NCBI RefSeq assembly: GCF_900109665.1
Contig: NZ_FOAO01000009.1
Span: 1-64,000, forward strand
Reading direction: 5' to 3'
Length of the DNA stretch: 64,000 bases
Origin: Blastococcus sp. DSM 46786
GTDB taxonomy: Bacteria; Actinomycetota; Actinomycetes; Mycobacteriales; Geodermatophilaceae
A program made the position numbers and the translations under genes. A model generated the notes under the pieces. That model was not told where the DNA came from. It ran no database searches and saw only the letters and a program-made list of their open reading frames with translations. Positions within the stretch are counted from its first letter, which is position 1, and each line of letters starts with the position of its first letter. Of the stretch, positions 62,654 to 64,000 are shown one piece after another.

Positions 62654-63001
62654 ATGATCCCCGACGCCACCTCGTCGGTCCTGAAGGCGGCCCTCGCCGG
62701 GCTCGCGCAGCGGCAGCGCGTCACCGCCGACAACATCGCGAACGTCAACACCCCCGGCTTCCTCGCCGGGCGGACCGACTTCGAGACGTCGCTGCGCGGG
62801 GCCGTCCGCAGCGGCGCCACACCGGTCATCTCCGGCGGCACGACCGGCCGCTCGCTGGAGCCGACCAACACCAACGGCAACAACGTCAACCTCGATGCGG
62901 AGACCGTCATCGCCACCGAGACCGGGCTGCGCTACCAGCTGGCGCTCAACGCCCTGGACGGCAGGTACAACTCGCTCCGCACCGCCCTGAGGACCTCGTA
63001 G
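62654..63001 (+). CDS. flgB: Flagellar basal-body rod protein FlgB
   Basis: This proximal rod protein has 115 residues. It has the rod-family motif RVTADNIANVNTPGFLAGRTDFE and a C-terminal helix TGLRYQLALNALDGRYNSLRTAL. ATG at 62654 lacks a strong ribosome site; an in-frame start at 62594 would add 20 residues with no better site. flgC follows two bases after its stop. Confidence 0.93.
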   Translation: MIPDATSSVLKAALAGLAQRQRVTADNIANVNTPGFLAGRTDFETSLRGAVRSGATPVISGGTTGRSLEPTNTNGNNVNLDAETVIATETGLRYQLALNALDGRYNSLRTALRTS

Positions 63002-63003
63002 AC

Positions 63004-63408
63004 ATGAGCATGTTCCAGGCCCTGAGCATCTCCCAGTCCGGGCTCATGACCCACCGGAAGTGGCTCGACGCCACCGCCGACAACATCGCCAACATCAACA
63101 CGGTGCGGCGCACCGACGAGGACGCCTTCCAGGCGCGGCTCGTCGTCGCCCAAGCGGTGGACTACGGCAGCGGCGAGGGCGGCGTGCGCGTGGCCCGCGC
63201 CGAGTTCGGCGACCCGGAGGGCCGGCTGGTCTACCAGCCCGACCACCCGCTGGCCGACGAGGGCGGTTACGTGAAGTACCCGGACATCGACCTGGGTGAC
63301 CAGATGACCCACATGATGATGGCCCAGCGCGGCTACCAGGCCAACCTGGCCGTCATCGAGCGGGCCACCAACGCCTACCAGGCGGCGCTGCAGCTCGGGA
63401 AGCGTTGA
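63004..63408 (+). CDS. flgC: Flagellar basal-body rod protein FlgC
   Basis: This rod protein has 134 residues, with MFQALSISQSGLMTHRKWLDATADNIANINT at the N-terminus and the family C-terminus YVKYPDIDLGDQMTHMMMAQRGYQANLAVIERATNAYQAALQLG. Its stop overlaps the fliE start by one base (TGATG). It belongs to a flgB-flgC-fliE-fliF operon in the classic order. Confidence 0.95.
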   Translation: MSMFQALSISQSGLMTHRKWLDATADNIANINTVRRTDEDAFQARLVVAQAVDYGSGEGGVRVARAEFGDPEGRLVYQPDHPLADEGGYVKYPDIDLGDQMTHMMMAQRGYQANLAVIERATNAYQAALQLGKR

Positions 63409-63722
63409 TGACGATCCCGCTCGGCGGCATCACCCCGGTCGGGGTCGGCGCGGTCACCGGCGTCGCCGGCAGCACCCGCGGCACGCCCGCGACCGAGGGA
63501 GCCGACGGCTTCGCCGCCGTCCTCGCCTCCACCTTCGACGCGCTCCAGGCCAAGCAGTCGGTGACCTCCGAGCTGGCCGTGCAGGCCGCCACCGGCGACC
63601 TGAAGGACGTGCACGACTACATGATCGCCAGCGCTGAGTCCGGCGTGGCGACCGAGATGGTCGTGACGATCAAGAACCAGGCCGTCGCGGCCTTCAACGA
63701 GATCATGAGGATGCAGATCTGA
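63408..63722 (+). CDS. fliE: Flagellar hook-basal body complex protein FliE
   Basis: FliE joins the MS-ring to the rod. The 104 residues have a Gly/Thr-rich N-terminus and the typical C-terminal half ELAVQAATGDLKDVHDYMIASAESGVATEMVVTIKNQAVAAFNEIMRMQI. ATG at 63408 is chosen; a TTG one codon earlier is also in frame. The stop overlaps the fliF ATG by one base. Confidence 0.93.
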   Translation: MTIPLGGITPVGVGAVTGVAGSTRGTPATEGADGFAAVLASTFDALQAKQSVTSELAVQAATGDLKDVHDYMIASAESGVATEMVVTIKNQAVAAFNEIMRMQI

Positions 63723-64000
63723 TGAAGTCGGCACTCGCCGGGACGCTGGAGCGTGCCCGCTCCTCGTTCGACACGATCAGCCTCGGGCAGAAGGTCGTCA
63801 TCGGCCTGCTGCTCGCCGGGCTGACCCTCGGCGGGTTCTTCTTCTACAGCTGGATCACCACGCCGACCCAGGCCCCGCTGTTCTCCAACCTCGCCGCGAG
63901 CGACGCCTCGGCCATCGTCGAGGAGCTCAACGCCCAGGGTGTGGCCTACGACCTGGCGGACGGCGGCAGCACGATCATGGTCGCCAAGGACGCCGTGTAC
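63722..64000 (+). CDS. fliF: Flagellar M-ring protein FliF (5' part, runs off the window)
   Basis: Only the first 93 codons are present. FliF forms the MS-ring in the cytoplasmic membrane. A membrane helix (VVIGLLLAGLTLGGFFFYSWI, about residues 25-45) is followed by the start of the first ring-building domain (TPTQAPLFSNLAASDASAIVEELNAQGVAYDLADGGSTIMV). The ATG overlaps the fliE stop. The frame is open at base 64000, so the gene continues outside. Confidence 0.95.
   Translation, partial: MKSALAGTLERARSSFDTISLGQKVVIGLLLAGLTLGGFFFYSWITTPTQAPLFSNLAASDASAIVEELNAQGVAYDLADGGSTIMVAKDAVY

Overview
The window is very GC-rich DNA with actinobacterial gene content. It suggests a flagellated member of the Geodermatophilaceae (Blastococcus, Geodermatophilus or Modestobacter type). 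The evidence is strong G/C third-position codon use, many GTG starts, a DUF222-HNH (13E12-type) endonuclease, an ispH / lipid-droplet protein / xseA-xseB and DUF4245-glpX-fum order that recalls mycobacteria, and a flagellar cluster with CsrA-FliW control. The genus is inferred; no rRNA is present.

Layout: 0.1-3.6 kb is a three-gene succinate dehydrogenase operon (sdhCAB) ending in a strong hairpin. 3.7-20 kb is a mixed housekeeping and accessory stretch: a membrane GGDEF-EAL protein, DUF1028, an LLM oxidoreductase, a LURP-one-like protein, PspC, small proteins, an FAD oxidoreductase, an ECF42-type sigma factor coupled to a DGPF/YCII protein, ychF, an MMPL exporter coupled to a DUF2993/LmeA-like protein, and a lipoprotein. 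20-31 kb holds a GAF-EAL protein, the HNH protein, a four-gene ABC-transporter/two-component operon, an Ada-AlkA glycosylase with a partner methyltransferase, rmuC and ispH. 31.8-40 kb holds the xse genes, glpX, a DUF1707 protein and fumC. 40-45.5 kb is a sugar-modification block (DegT aminotransferase, FdtD-like acetyltransferase/ketoisomerase, CatB-like acetyltransferase, GT-B glycosyltransferase) lying between fumC and gltA. 47-52.8 kb holds a VanY/NlpC hydrolase, an unrecognised gene pair, a 44-bp tandem repeat and a sigma-like protein. 53-64 kb is a flagellar cluster: csrA-fliW-flgL-flgK-flgN on the minus strand, then fliA, fliC, fliD, fliS, a FliT-like ORF, a glycosyltransferase, flgB, flgC, fliE and the start of fliF on the plus strand.

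How the parts fit: four sites of the form TCAN-N16-GCCGANNN lie in front of flgN, fliA, fliC and flgB and look like FliA promoters. The fliC leader carries a hairpin with GGA in its loop plus a second GGA in the Shine-Dalgarno, which is the expected layout for CsrA repression relieved by FliW. The amino-sugar genes and the glycosyltransferase in the flagellar cluster could together glycosylate flagellin; this is inference. Several convergent gene ends share palindromic intergenic elements, some of which recur in the window.
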